Part shown: one piece after another, positions 32,241 to 41,235 of the stretch
Numbering within the stretch: position 1 is the first letter of the stretch
Layout: every line of letters begins with the position of its first letter
From: JASBRS01 sp964496495
GTDB lineage: Bacteria; Deinococcota; Deinococci; Deinococcales; Trueperaceae
NCBI GenBank assembly: GCA_964496495.1
Contig: CAZBZU010000015.1
Span: forward strand, 1-64,000
DNA: 64,000 nucleotides
Direction: 5' to 3'
Program-made: the position numbers and the translations under genes
The notes under the pieces: model-generated
What the model was told of the DNA's origin: nothing
Database searches by the model: none
What the model saw: the letters and a program-made list of their open reading frames with translations, nothing else

Positions 32241-33968
32241 TCAGGCAGCATCGTCAAGGAGTCCCTGCTGGGCGTCCAACAGCTGGCGGTAGCTTCCTCC
32301 GGACGAGGCCAGCCGCTCGTGGGTGCCGCGCTCAACGATGCGGCCGGACTCCAGGACCACGATCTCGTCCAGATCCTCCAAGCCGACCAGCCGATGCGTC
32401 ACCAACAGCACGCCACGCTCGGGTCCGGCCTCGAGCAGGCGACGAAGCAGCCGCTGCTCCAGCAGCGGGTCCAGGTTGGCCGTGGGTTCGTCGAGCAGCA
32501 CCAGCGGGGCAGGCTTCAGCAGTGCCCGGGCGATGGCGAGCCGCTGCCGCTCGCCACCCGACAAGCGGTTGCCTAGCTCGCCGACCACGGTGTCGAGGCC
32601 TTCCGGCCAGGTCGAGACGACGTCGGCCAGCTCCGCCTGCTCCAGCACCCACCACAGCCGAGTATCGTCGGCGGTGGGGTCGGCCAGGGTCAGGTTCGAT
32701 CGGACGCTGGCGTTGAACAGCGTCACCCGCTGGGGAACCACCGCCAATCGCGAGCGGAGCTCCGCTTGCCGGAGCTCTCGCACGTCGACCCCGCCGAGGG
32801 TCACGTGCCCCGCGCGTGGGTCTGCAAAGCGCGCCAGCAGCCGCAGCAGCGTGCTCTTCCCCGAGCCGGAGGGCCCCACCACGGCGCGGCGTTCCCCGAC
32901 CGCCAGCGACAGGTCGATGTCGGCCAGCACCTCGCGTGCCCCGTAGCCGAAGCGCAGGTCGTGCGCGGCCAGGGTCGACGATGTCGGAGGGGTCCGCGGC
33001 GCGATCGGATCGCTGACCGGCGGGGTCCGGTGGAGGATGTCCTCGAGTCGCTCGCCGGCGCGGCTGACCCTTCCCCACCGCTGAAGCCCTTCGGCCAACG
33101 GCGGAGCGGCCTCGAAGGCGCCGATCACCCCCAGCGTCAGCGGGACCAGCAGCAACGGAGCAAGGTGTCCCCGACCCACGTCCGGAATCGCGGCAAGCAG
33201 CACGGCCCATGGCCCCAGCAGACCGAGCAGGGCGCCGGCCCCCTCTCGCAGGCCCTCCAACGCCGCCTGCCACTGCGCCAAGCTCCCCAGCGCACGGTCC
33301 AGGGCCTCGAGGCGTCGCTGGAAGGTGCCGGTGCGGCCGTAGACCCAGAGCTCCGTCGCGCCCTGCACCGCGTCTTGCCAGAGGATGCGGCGGCGCTCTC
33401 GCAAGGTCGCCTCGCGGCGTCCCACGCGATCGCCCAGCCGCTGCAGTGCCAGGGGCAGGGCCGCGCCGGCCAGGAGGAGTAGGACGCCCGTCACGGCGGC
33501 CGCCAGCAGGCTCGCCCAGGCGATCAGTGCGACCGACACCACGGTGACGATGCCAGCCGCCAGCAGCGGCACGATCACGCGCAGCCCGACGGTCTGCAGC
33601 TCGTCCACGTCTTCGATCAGGCGCCCCACAAGGTCGGCCGAGCGCTGGTGGCCGAGGCCCAGCGGGGCGAGCGGAAGCAAGCGCGCGAAGAGCATACGAC
33701 GCAGGTGCAGCAGCACGCGCAGCGTGAGGTCGTGGGCAGCGAGGCGTTCCAGGTAGCGCAGCCCAGCCCGCGCCAGCCCGAAGAAGCGCACCCCGGTGAC
33801 CGCCACCATCAGGGCCAGCACGGTGTCGGGGTGCTGTGCCGCGCGAGCGATGAGGTAGCCCGAGGTGGCGAGCAGCCCGACGCCGGCCAGCACCATGGCG
33901 GCAGCGAGGCACACCGCGGCGGCAAGCCTCAGCGGCCGTGAAGCGAGCAGGATGGCGACCGTCCTCAT
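32241..33968 (-). CDS. cydC: Cytochrome bd assembly ABC exporter subunit CydC
   Basis: A 575-residue half-transporter: six membrane helices in the first ~310 residues, then an ATPase with Walker A GPSGSGKST, signature RLSGGERQRLAIARALL, Walker B LVLLDEPTANLD and LVTHRL. CydDC exports cysteine/glutathione and is needed for cytochrome bd maturation. The N-terminal pattern LAGVGLLATSGYLIARAAQ and the location as last gene of cydABDC support CydC over other exporters. It overlaps cydD by 4 bp. Confidence 0.9.
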   Translation of the reverse strand: MRTVAILLASRPLRLAAAVCLAAAMVLAGVGLLATSGYLIARAAQHPDTVLALMVAVTGVRFFGLARAGLRYLERLAAHDLTLRVLLHLRRMLFARLLPLAPLGLGHQRSADLVGRLIEDVDELQTVGLRVIVPLLAAGIVTVVSVALIAWASLLAAAVTGVLLLLAGAALPLALQRLGDRVGRREATLRERRRILWQDAVQGATELWVYGRTGTFQRRLEALDRALGSLAQWQAALEGLREGAGALLGLLGPWAVLLAAIPDVGRGHLAPLLLVPLTLGVIGAFEAAPPLAEGLQRWGRVSRAGERLEDILHRTPPVSDPIAPRTPPTSSTLAAHDLRFGYGAREVLADIDLSLAVGERRAVVGPSGSGKSTLLRLLARFADPRAGHVTLGGVDVRELRQAELRSRLAVVPQRVTLFNASVRSNLTLADPTADDTRLWWVLEQAELADVVSTWPEGLDTVVGELGNRLSGGERQRLAIARALLKPAPLVLLDEPTANLDPLLEQRLLRRLLEAGPERGVLLVTHRLVGLEDLDEIVVLESGRIVERGTHERLASSGGSYRQLLDAQQGLLDDAA

Positions 33969-35812
33969 GCCGCCCCCGGCCGTAGCGGCCGGGCCCCTGC
34001 GCTCATCGCCAGTCGCGCGTAGGCGCCGCCGCTCGCCGCCAGGACGCGGTGGCTGCCCTGCTCGATCACGCGGCCCTCATCGAGGAGCGCCACCTGCGAG
34101 GCACGGCGCACGGTCGCCAGGCGGTGCGCGATGACCAGCACCGCACTGTGCTCGGCTAGGCGCACCACGGCACGGTTCAGGGCAGCCTCGGTCGCGGGGT
34201 CGAGGTAGGCGCTGATCTCGTCCAGGATTACCAGCTCCGCATCACGGAGGAAGGCGCGCGCGATGGCCAACCGCTGGCGCTCGCCGCCGGCCAGGTCGAG
34301 CGCGTCCTCACCGAGGACGGTGCGGTAACCCTGGGGCAGGGACCGGATGAAGCCGTCCGCCTCCGCCGCGCGCGCCGCCGCCTCGACCAGTTCCACGCTG
34401 GCGCCGGGTCGCGCTAGCCGCAGGTTCTCGAGCACGGTCCCTTCGAACAGGTGCGGTTGCTGAGGGACGTATGCCAGGTGCGCGCGCCAACCCGCATCCG
34501 TGGCCGGGTCGATGGCCCTGCCGCCGACCAGGACGGCACCGCGTTGAGCCTTCAGGGTTCCGATGAGCAGTCTGGCGACGCTGCTCTTGCCAGCGCCGCT
34601 GCGCCCGACGAGGGCGGTAACGCCGGTAGCTGGCAGGGCCAGCTCGATGCCTCGCAGAGCCGGCTGCGCCCGTCCCGGATAGCCGGCCCATACCCGTGCC
34701 AGCTCCACCGCAGGCACCGGCTCCCGAGCCTCGGGCGTTGCAGCCAGCATCGGCGGCTCGCGGCGAACGGCGCTGGAGGTTGCGGGGGACGCGTCGAAGG
34801 TCGGAAGCGGCCGGCCGAGGTGGCTCGCAAGGTCCCGCATCGCGGCGGTCCCCTCCATGCCGGCATGATGCTGGGCGCCGAGACGCCTGAGCGGCAGGAA
34901 GAACTCGGGCGCCAGCAATAGGGCGGTGAGTGCCACCAGCAGCCCGATATCGCCGTTTGCGAGACGCAGGCCCACGCTGACCGCCACCATGGCGATTCCA
35001 AGCATGGCCAGCAGTTCCAACGCGAATCCCGAGAGGAAGGCCAGTCGCAGCACGTCCATGGTGGTCCGGCGGTAGCGTTCGCCGACGTCCGCCAGTGCCT
35101 GCTCGTGGTTCCGCTCTCTGCCGAACAGGCGCAGCGTCTCCATGCCCTGAAAGGCGTCGAGGGCCCGAGCACTGAGTAGTCCCAGGTTGCGCCACTGGCG
35201 CTGCGCGCGGTCTTCGGCCAGGCTACCGAGCAGCCACATGAAGAACGGGATCAGCGGGCCGGTCACCAGGAGCAGAAGGCCGCTGAGGGGATCGAGCGTC
35301 AGGACGTAGAGCGCGATGGCGAGCGGTACGGCGCCCGCAACCACAGCCTGCGGCAGGAAGCGTGCCACCATCGGGCCGACGCGGTCGACGCCCTCGATCA
35401 CCTCCGCGCCCAGCACGCCCGTCCGACGCCTCTCCAGGTAGGCGGGCCCCATCGCCTGGAGGCGACCGGTCAGCTCGGAGCGCAGGCCGCGGGCGATGGC
35501 GCTGGCGGCGCGCCGCCCGGCGAACGCGCCGAGCCCCTCAGCCACTGCTCGGAACACCACCACGGCCAGCAGCCACGCCAGCGGCACGCTCAGCTCGGTC
35601 AGGCTGCGGCGTTCGAGGAAGGCCCCGGACAGCGCACCGGCCAACAGACGGGCCTGTGGAATGGCGGCCAGCCCGGCAGCCACCAGAGCCGCCGTCGATG
35701 CGAGCGGCCAGCCCGGGCGGCGGCGCACCTGAGCCAGAAGCGCACGACGCGCCTCCGCGGGGCTTGCGGCCGCTTCCGGTCGCCCGTCCGCCTCTGCCCG
35801 GCCCCCGGCCAC
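33965..35812 (-). CDS. cydD: Cytochrome bd assembly ABC exporter subunit CydD
   Basis: A 615-residue half-transporter that pairs with CydC. Six helices in residues ~35-330 (LDPLSGLLLLVTGPLIPFFM is typical of CydD), then the ATPase: Walker A GRSGAGKSS, signature LAGGERQRLAIARAF (Leu-Ala instead of Leu-Ser), Walker B ELVILDEISAYLD, where the usual Pro-Thr after Asp-Glu is Ile-Ser; both are frequent in CydD and fit asymmetric ATP sites. It begins 8 bp after cydB and overlaps cydC by 4 bp. Confidence 0.9.
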   Translation of the reverse strand: MAGGRAEADGRPEAAASPAEARRALLAQVRRRPGWPLASTAALVAAGLAAIPQARLLAGALSGAFLERRSLTELSVPLAWLLAVVVFRAVAEGLGAFAGRRAASAIARGLRSELTGRLQAMGPAYLERRRTGVLGAEVIEGVDRVGPMVARFLPQAVVAGAVPLAIALYVLTLDPLSGLLLLVTGPLIPFFMWLLGSLAEDRAQRQWRNLGLLSARALDAFQGMETLRLFGRERNHEQALADVGERYRRTTMDVLRLAFLSGFALELLAMLGIAMVAVSVGLRLANGDIGLLVALTALLLAPEFFLPLRRLGAQHHAGMEGTAAMRDLASHLGRPLPTFDASPATSSAVRREPPMLAATPEAREPVPAVELARVWAGYPGRAQPALRGIELALPATGVTALVGRSGAGKSSVARLLIGTLKAQRGAVLVGGRAIDPATDAGWRAHLAYVPQQPHLFEGTVLENLRLARPGASVELVEAAARAAEADGFIRSLPQGYRTVLGEDALDLAGGERQRLAIARAFLRDAELVILDEISAYLDPATEAALNRAVVRLAEHSAVLVIAHRLATVRRASQVALLDEGRVIEQGSHRVLAASGGAYARLAMSAGARPLRPGAA

Positions 35813-35820
35813 CCGAGCGC

Positions 35821-36834
35821 TCAGTCGCTGCCCAGGCTGCGACGAGTCACGCGCCGGCGGAACACCCAGTAGCTGTACGCCTGGTAGGCCAGCACGATGG
35901 GGACGAACACGATTGCGACGACCAGCATCACGTGGAGGGTCATGGGGCTGGAGCTAGCATTGTAGACGGTGAGATCGTAGCCGGAGCCGAGCGAGGACGG
36001 CATCACTCGTGGGTAGAGCCCCTCGAACGCCACCACGGTAGCTAGCACGATGGTGAGGCCGGTCGTTACGAAGGCCCAGCCACCCAGACGCAGGCGCGCC
36101 AGCACCGTGCTGGCCACGAACGTGATCATCGCCAGGACCGGCAGGGTGCCGGGCACGAGCCCGCTGCGCACGAACAGGTCGGTCTGGGAGTAGGTAGCGA
36201 GGAAGAAGCCTAGCAGCACCACCGCTGCCGGCCACCATAAGGTCAGTGCCGCATTGCGAGCCCGCTCGGCCACGGTGCTCTCGGCCCGCAGGTTCAGGAA
36301 CAGGGCGCCGTGGAGCGCGAACACGCAGAGCGACACCAGCCCGCCGAGCAACGAGAAGGGGTTGAGCAGGGTCAGGAGGTTGCCCTGGAACTGCATCTGC
36401 GCTCCGATGGGCACCCCGCGCACCAGGTTGGTGATGGCCACGCCCCAGAGGAACGCGGGCAGCGCGCTGCCTGTCACGATGGCGACGTCGGCCGCCCGCC
36501 GCCAGCCGGCGTTGTCAAGCTTCCCCCGGAACTCGAAGCCGACGGCGCGCAGGATCAGCGCCACCAGGATCAGGAATAGTGGCAGGTAGAAGCCGCTGAA
36601 GAGGGTGGCGTACCAGTCGGGGAAGGCCGCGAACATGGCGCCGCCGGCGGTGATCAGCCACACTTCGTTGGCGTCCCAGAACGGGCCGATGGTGTTGATG
36701 ACGATGCGTCGCTCGGCGTCGTCGCGCGCCACCACGGGTAGCAGGATGCCGACCCCGAAGTCGAACCCCTCCAGGAAGAAATAGCCGATGAACAGAACGG
36801 CGATGAGCGCGTACCAGATGGTGTTGATGTCCAT
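35821..36834 (-). CDS. cydB: Cytochrome bd ubiquinol oxidase subunit II
   Basis: A 337-residue, eight- or nine-helix membrane protein starting IWYALIAVLFIGYFFLEGFD, the CydB signature, with FWDANEVWLITAGGAMFAAF following. It pairs with CydA in the high-affinity quinol oxidase. ATG at 36834, 16 bp after the cydA stop; a longer frame overlapping cydA is not needed. Confidence 0.94.
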   Translation of the reverse strand: MDINTIWYALIAVLFIGYFFLEGFDFGVGILLPVVARDDAERRIVINTIGPFWDANEVWLITAGGAMFAAFPDWYATLFSGFYLPLFLILVALILRAVGFEFRGKLDNAGWRRAADVAIVTGSALPAFLWGVAITNLVRGVPIGAQMQFQGNLLTLLNPFSLLGGLVSLCVFALHGALFLNLRAESTVAERARNAALTLWWPAAVVLLGFFLATYSQTDLFVRSGLVPGTLPVLAMITFVASTVLARLRLGGWAFVTTGLTIVLATVVAFEGLYPRVMPSSLGSGYDLTVYNASSSPMTLHVMLVVAIVFVPIVLAYQAYSYWVFRRRVTRRSLGSD

Positions 36835-36850
36835 GGTTCGGGTCTCCTGT

Positions 36851-38227
36851 CTAGTACGCGAACACGTCGCCCAGGCCGGTGTCCTGCTCACCCCGGCGCA
36901 CGTCGGTCACTGGTCTGGCGAAGCGGTAGATGAGATAGAAGTCGAGGGCCGCGAGGACGCCGTAGATCACGGTGAAGCCGACGAAGGTCACCAGCACGTC
37001 GACGCCGGAGACATTGGGCGACACGGCCGAGGACGTGCGCAGGAGCCCTTGCACCACCCAGGGCTGACGGCCCATCTCGGTGGTGATCCAGCCGGCGAAG
37101 TTCGCCAGGTAGGGGAGGAACAGGAAGGCGATCGCCAGTCGCAGGAACCAGCGCCGCTCCAGGTGGCCGCGCCACCAGAGCACCAGCCCGGCCAACGCCA
37201 GCACGATGAAGAGCAGGCCCAGCCCCACCATCGCCCGGAAGCTCCAGTAGACGGCGGCGACGGGTGGAACGTAGTCGCCCGGGCCGTACTTGGCCACGTC
37301 CTCGGCTTCCAGCTCGTGGATGCCCTTCACTTCGCTGGTGGTGTTGTTGTAGGCGAGCACGCTCAGCAGGTAGGGCAACTTGATTTCGCGGGTACTGGTG
37401 CCGTCCTTCTGGTCGATGTTGGCCCAAAGGGAGAAGGAGGCGGGCTGCTCACTGTTCCACAGGGCCTCCATCGCGGCCAGCTTCATCGGCTGGGTACGGG
37501 CGGTGTGCTGTGCCTGCGAGTGGCCGCTGGTGGCGGTCAGCAAGCCGGCCACCGCCACGATCACCAGTGCGATCTGGGCGGAGCGGGCGTAGAGCTCGCG
37601 ATCATGGTGCCGCAGCAGATGCCAGGCGCTGATGCCCAGCACGAACAGGCCGCCGGTGGTGAGCGCTGCCAGGATGGTGTGCGGCGCCTCGACCAGCAGC
37701 CGTTCGTTGAGGAACACCGCGACCGGGTCGGAGAGCCGGGCGCGCCCGTCGACGATGGTGTAGCCGACCGGCTGCTGCATCCAGGAATTGGCCATCAAGA
37801 TCCAGATGGCCGATACCATCGAGCCGAAGGCGACGAGCCAGATGCTCAGCAGGTGGACCGCCTTGGGCAGCCTGTCGCGGCCGAACAGCCACACGCCCAG
37901 GAAGGTCGACTCCAGGAAGAAGGCCATCAGTGCCTCGATCGCCAGCGGGATGCCGAAGATGTCGCCGACGAAGCGCGAGTACTGGGACCAGTTCATGCCG
38001 AACTGGAACTCCTGCACGATGCCCGTGACCACCCCCAGGGCGAAGTTGATGACGAACAGCTTCCCCCAGAAGCGCGCCATCCGGTCGTACATGGGGTTCT
38101 TCGTGCGGTAGTGGAAACTCTGCATGATGGCGACGATCAAGCCCAGACCGATCGTCAGCGGCACGAAGACGTAGTGGAACGCGGTGGTGACGCCGAACTG
38201 CCAGCGGGCGAGTAGCAGAGGGTCCAT
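36851..38227 (-). CDS. cydA: Cytochrome bd ubiquinol oxidase subunit I
   Basis: A 458-residue heme-binding subunit of cytochrome bd, which reduces O2 to water with quinol. N-terminal ARWQFGVTTAFHYVFVPLT carries the heme-ligand His18, the quinol loop KLPYLLSVLAYNNTT is of the short type, and GRQPWVVQGLLRTSSAVS lies near the C-terminus. ATG at 38227. First gene of cydABDC; divergent from gdhA with a 27-bp palindrome in between. Use at low oxygen or under oxidative stress is family knowledge. Confidence 0.95.
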   Translation of the reverse strand: MDPLLLARWQFGVTTAFHYVFVPLTIGLGLIVAIMQSFHYRTKNPMYDRMARFWGKLFVINFALGVVTGIVQEFQFGMNWSQYSRFVGDIFGIPLAIEALMAFFLESTFLGVWLFGRDRLPKAVHLLSIWLVAFGSMVSAIWILMANSWMQQPVGYTIVDGRARLSDPVAVFLNERLLVEAPHTILAALTTGGLFVLGISAWHLLRHHDRELYARSAQIALVIVAVAGLLTATSGHSQAQHTARTQPMKLAAMEALWNSEQPASFSLWANIDQKDGTSTREIKLPYLLSVLAYNNTTSEVKGIHELEAEDVAKYGPGDYVPPVAAVYWSFRAMVGLGLLFIVLALAGLVLWWRGHLERRWFLRLAIAFLFLPYLANFAGWITTEMGRQPWVVQGLLRTSSAVSPNVSGVDVLVTFVGFTVIYGVLAALDFYLIYRFARPVTDVRRGEQDTGLGDVFAY

Positions 38228-38298
38228 GTTGCCGATTGTTGGTCGCGGGCGCATAGGTCCCCAGAGACAATCGTCCCTTGCACCGGGCTCTGCGCCTC

Positions 38299-38325
38299 CG
38301 TAGTTGCGGGACGTCCGCACCTACG
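38299..38325. promoter_or_regulatory. Palindrome in the cydA/gdhA divergent region, possible operator
   Basis: CGTAGTTGCGG (38299-38309) and CCGCACCTACG (38315-38325) pair at 10 of 11 positions around a 5-nt spacer. It lies midway between the two start codons (72 and 84 bp away). It does not match the Rex consensus TTGTGAA-N4-TTCACAA. Confidence 0.5.
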
Positions 38326-38408
38326 CGAACGGCGTTGCGGCACGTAGCCTCCAGGTGTATCGCGCGTCTCGTGGAGAAGGTGATCAGCAGATTCGACGGG
38401 AGGTCGAC

Positions 38409-39764
38409 ATGGACACTCTGCTGAAGGTTCCAGGCCACGCGAGGCGGATCCATGAACTGATCGAGCGGCGGTGGCCGGCCGCTCGCGGCTACGCGGCGGA
38501 AGCGGCGGGCGTTCTCGCCAGCCTCGAGCCGCTGCTCGCCAGCTCGCCCGAGTTGGCGGCGGACGCCGTGCTGGAGCGCATCATCGAACCGGAGCGCGTC
38601 ATCATGTTCCAGGTGCCGTGGCGTGGCGACGACGGCAGCGTGATGGTGAACCGAGGCTACCGGGTCCAGTTCAACAGCGCCCTCGGCCCCTACAAAGGCG
38701 GCCTGCGCTTCCACCCCGACGTCGGCCTCGATCTCTTCCTTTCCCTGGCATTCGAGCAGACGTTCAAGAACAGCCTCACCGGCCTTCGTATGGGGGGCGC
38801 CAAGGGTGGTGCCGATATCGATCCCAAGGGGCGGAGCGACGCCGAGATGGCGCGCTTCTGCACGAGCTTCATGACCGAGCTGCAGCGCCACATCGGCGAA
38901 GAAACCGACGTGCCTGCAGGCGACATCGGCGTCGGCGGGCGCGAGATCGGCTACCTCTTCGGTGCGTACAAGCGCATCGTTGGGCGATTCGCGCCAGGCG
39001 CGTTGACCGGAAAGGGTCCCAGCTGGGGCGGCTCGTTCGTTCGGCGCGAGGCGACGGGATACGGCCTCGTCTATTTCGTGCGCGAGATGCTGGCAGGGAG
39101 CGGCGACACGCTGGAAGGCAAGCGGGCCGTGGTCTCTGGGTCGGGGAACGTGGCGATCTACGCCATCGAGAGGCTGCAACAGCTGGGAGCCAGCGTGATG
39201 GCCTGCTCCGACCGGGGTGGGGCGGTCATCGATCCCGAGGGGATCGACCTCGGCACCCTGAAGCGCATCAAGGAGCGCGAGCGCGGCAGCCTGGCGAGTT
39301 ACGTCCGAGCGCGGCCGGGCGCCCGCTATCAGGCGGGGGCGACCGTCTGGACGCAGGCGTGCGACATCGCCCTGCCGTGCGCTACCCAGGGTGAGCTGGA
39401 CCTGGAGGACGCGCGCGCCCTCATCGCCAACGGGGTGGGGGTGGTGGCCGAGGGTGCCAATCTGCCCTGCACGGCCGAGGCGCTGCGTGCCTTCTCAGAG
39501 GCCGGCGTGGCGTTCGGGCCTGGTAAGGCCGCCAATGCCGGCGGCGTTGCCACCTCGGGGCTGGAGATGCAGCAGGACGCGTCTCAGGAAGCTTGGACCT
39601 TCGAGGACGTGGATGTCCGGCTGCAAGAGATCATGGCCTCCATCTATCGCCAGGCGCGCGCGGCGGCCGAGCGGGCCGGCGATCCGCGCGACCTCGCGGC
39701 GGGTGCCAACATGGCCGGTTTCGAGCGGGTGGCGCGGGCGATGCTCGACCAGGGCGTGGTCTGA
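38409..39764 (+). CDS. gdhA: Glutamate dehydrogenase (NADP-type, hexameric)
   Basis: A 451-residue glutamate dehydrogenase interconverting glutamate and 2-oxoglutarate plus ammonia. The substrate domain has QFNSALGPYKGGLRFHP (catalytic Lys) and GGAKGGADIDPKG; PAGDIGVGGREIGYLFG and the Rossmann motif VVSGSGNVAIYAIE follow. ANAGGVATSGLEMQQDA near the C-terminus is typical of the ~450-residue class, which usually prefers NADPH. ATG at 38409 with GGGAGG 6 nt upstream. Confidence 0.94.
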   Translation: MDTLLKVPGHARRIHELIERRWPAARGYAAEAAGVLASLEPLLASSPELAADAVLERIIEPERVIMFQVPWRGDDGSVMVNRGYRVQFNSALGPYKGGLRFHPDVGLDLFLSLAFEQTFKNSLTGLRMGGAKGGADIDPKGRSDAEMARFCTSFMTELQRHIGEETDVPAGDIGVGGREIGYLFGAYKRIVGRFAPGALTGKGPSWGGSFVRREATGYGLVYFVREMLAGSGDTLEGKRAVVSGSGNVAIYAIERLQQLGASVMACSDRGGAVIDPEGIDLGTLKRIKERERGSLASYVRARPGARYQAGATVWTQACDIALPCATQGELDLEDARALIANGVGVVAEGANLPCTAEALRAFSEAGVAFGPGKAANAGGVATSGLEMQQDASQEAWTFEDVDVRLQEIMASIYRQARAAAERAGDPRDLAAGANMAGFERVARAMLDQGVV

Positions 39765-39791
39765 GCGGTCAGCACGGGCCCCGCGACGTCG

Positions 39792-40400
39792 TCAGAACAG
39801 ACGCGGCGCGGTCTTCACGGGGGCCTCGAGCGCCGCGGCGATGAGTGTCTCGGCGGCCTGTCGAGCGTGCCAGGCGGGCTCGGCGGTGCCGGCCACCAGC
39901 GCGTCGATCGTCGCACCGTCGAGCAACAGCTGTAGCTGGCGCGCCAGCGCCTCCGGGTCGCTGGCTCCGGCGTCGTGGGCGAGGCTCGCGAGGTAGGCGC
40001 GCACCTCGAGCTGGTAGTCGCGAGCGATCGGCCGGGCGGGATTGAGCTGGCCGCCCAGCTCGATGGTGGCGTTGGCCAGGGGGCAACCGCGGTAGTCGGG
40101 GCTCTCCACCCACTCTCGTAGTAGCTCGAAGACGGCGAGCAACCGTCCGTCCGCCGCCTCGGCGCGTTCGTTGGCTCGCCTCAGCCACGCCAGGCGCTCC
40201 TCGGCGCGGCGTTCCAGAACGGCCTGCAACAGCGCGTCCTTGGAGGGGAAGTGGTGGTAGAGGGTCATGCGGGCGACCTGCGCCCGATCGATGATCTCGT
40301 TGATCCCGACGTTGGCGGCGCCGCGCGCGTAGAACAGCCGCGACGCGGCGTCCAGCAAGCGCTCGACGGCGGAGGGGCGGCCGTCCTCGTCGCTGCTCAT
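39792..40400 (-). CDS. TetR-family transcriptional regulator
   Basis: A 202-residue TetR-type regulator. HTH: RLLDAASRLFYARGAANVGI to ARMTLYHHFPSKDALLQAV. The ligand domain has CPLANATIELG, with a Cys seen in many TetR proteins of this type (YxxRGCPLANA). The ATG at 40400 is preceded by a TATCAT box after 5 nt. Target unknown; the nearest same-strand genes are the upstream HpcH-type aldolase and the efflux pseudogene. Convergent with gdhA. Confidence 0.87.
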   Translation of the reverse strand: MSSDEDGRPSAVERLLDAASRLFYARGAANVGINEIIDRAQVARMTLYHHFPSKDALLQAVLERRAEERLAWLRRANERAEAADGRLLAVFELLREWVESPDYRGCPLANATIELGGQLNPARPIARDYQLEVRAYLASLAHDAGASDPEALARQLQLLLDGATIDALVAGTAEPAWHARQAAETLIAAALEAPVKTAPRLF

Positions 40401-40405
40401 ACCGC

Positions 40406-40411
40406 ATGATA
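40406..40411 (-). promoter_or_regulatory. -10 box TATCAT for a leaderless TetR gene
   Basis: Minus-strand TATCAT ends 5 nt before the ATG at 40400. Confidence 0.42.
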
Positions 40412-40473
40412 CGACTGCCGCCCGCGACCCGTCCGTGCGCCAGCGGGGAGCGGCGTGCGCGGACGGCGCCGGC

Positions 40474-41235
40474 TCAGCGCTGACGGAAGGCCTGGAGCCG
40501 GCGGCTCACGCCTGCCACTAGACTGGCGTGATCGGTGGCCACGGTGAGGAGCTGGAAGCCCTGCGCGGCGGCGCGCCGTGCGAACTCCGGCGCGTCAGTA
40601 TGCAGGCCGGCCACCTTGCCGTGACGGTGGCAGGCCTCCTGGACGCGGGTTACCGCCGCGACGTGGTCGGGATGATCGTTGTCCATGCGCGGTTCCAGGC
40701 CCAGGGCGAGGCTGAGGTCTGCCGGGCCGACGTAGGCACCGGTGAGCCCGTCGACTGCAAGGATGGCGTCCAGATCTTCGAGGGCGCCGCGGGTCTCGAT
40801 CATGGCGAACACCAGCACCTCCTCCGAGCTGCGCGCCGGGTAGTCGGCGCCGTGCGCGCGGGTGGCCCGGATGGGGCCGTGACTTCGGATGCCGGCCGGC
40901 GGGTAGCGGCACGCGGCCACCGCCGCACGCGCCTCCTCGGCACTGCCGATCATGGGCACGATCACGCCGAGGGCTCCGGCGTCGAGGATGCGCATCAGGG
41001 TAGCGGCATCGTTCCACGGTGGGCGCACCAGGGCGACGGCGCCGGCCAGCTCGATGGCGCGCAGGAAGTCGGGGAGTCGAGCCGGATCGGCCAGTCCGTG
41101 CTGCAGGTCGACGCAGACGCTGTCGAAGCCGCAGCCGGCGACGAGCTCGGCCGCGAAGGGGTCGTCGAGCGCGATCCAGGCGTTCGCGGCTACGCCGCCC
41201 TCTCGCCAGATGGCCCGGAGACGGTTCTCACGCAT
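40474..41235 (-). CDS. HpcH/HpaI-type aldolase
   Basis: A 253-residue class II pyruvate-type aldolase. Active-site features: VCVDLQHG, VRPPWNDAATLMRILD, GALGVIVPMI, AMIETRGALEDLD (metal-binding Glu) and YVGPADLSLALG (metal-binding Asp). It splits or forms hydroxy-keto acids with pyruvate or a similar donor; the natural substrate is not readable. ATG at 41235 with AAGGGAG upstream; its start overlaps the end of the degraded efflux gene by 8 bp. Confidence 0.88.
   Translation of the reverse strand: MRENRLRAIWREGGVAANAWIALDDPFAAELVAGCGFDSVCVDLQHGLADPARLPDFLRAIELAGAVALVRPPWNDAATLMRILDAGALGVIVPMIGSAEEARAAVAACRYPPAGIRSHGPIRATRAHGADYPARSSEEVLVFAMIETRGALEDLDAILAVDGLTGAYVGPADLSLALGLEPRMDNDHPDHVAAVTRVQEACHRHGKVAGLHTDAPEFARRAAAQGFQLLTVATDHASLVAGVSRRLQAFRQR

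Noticed and set aside
38299..38325. Rex-type redox operator before cydA
   Set aside because: The palindrome does not fit TTGTGAA-N4-TTCACAA in sequence or spacing.
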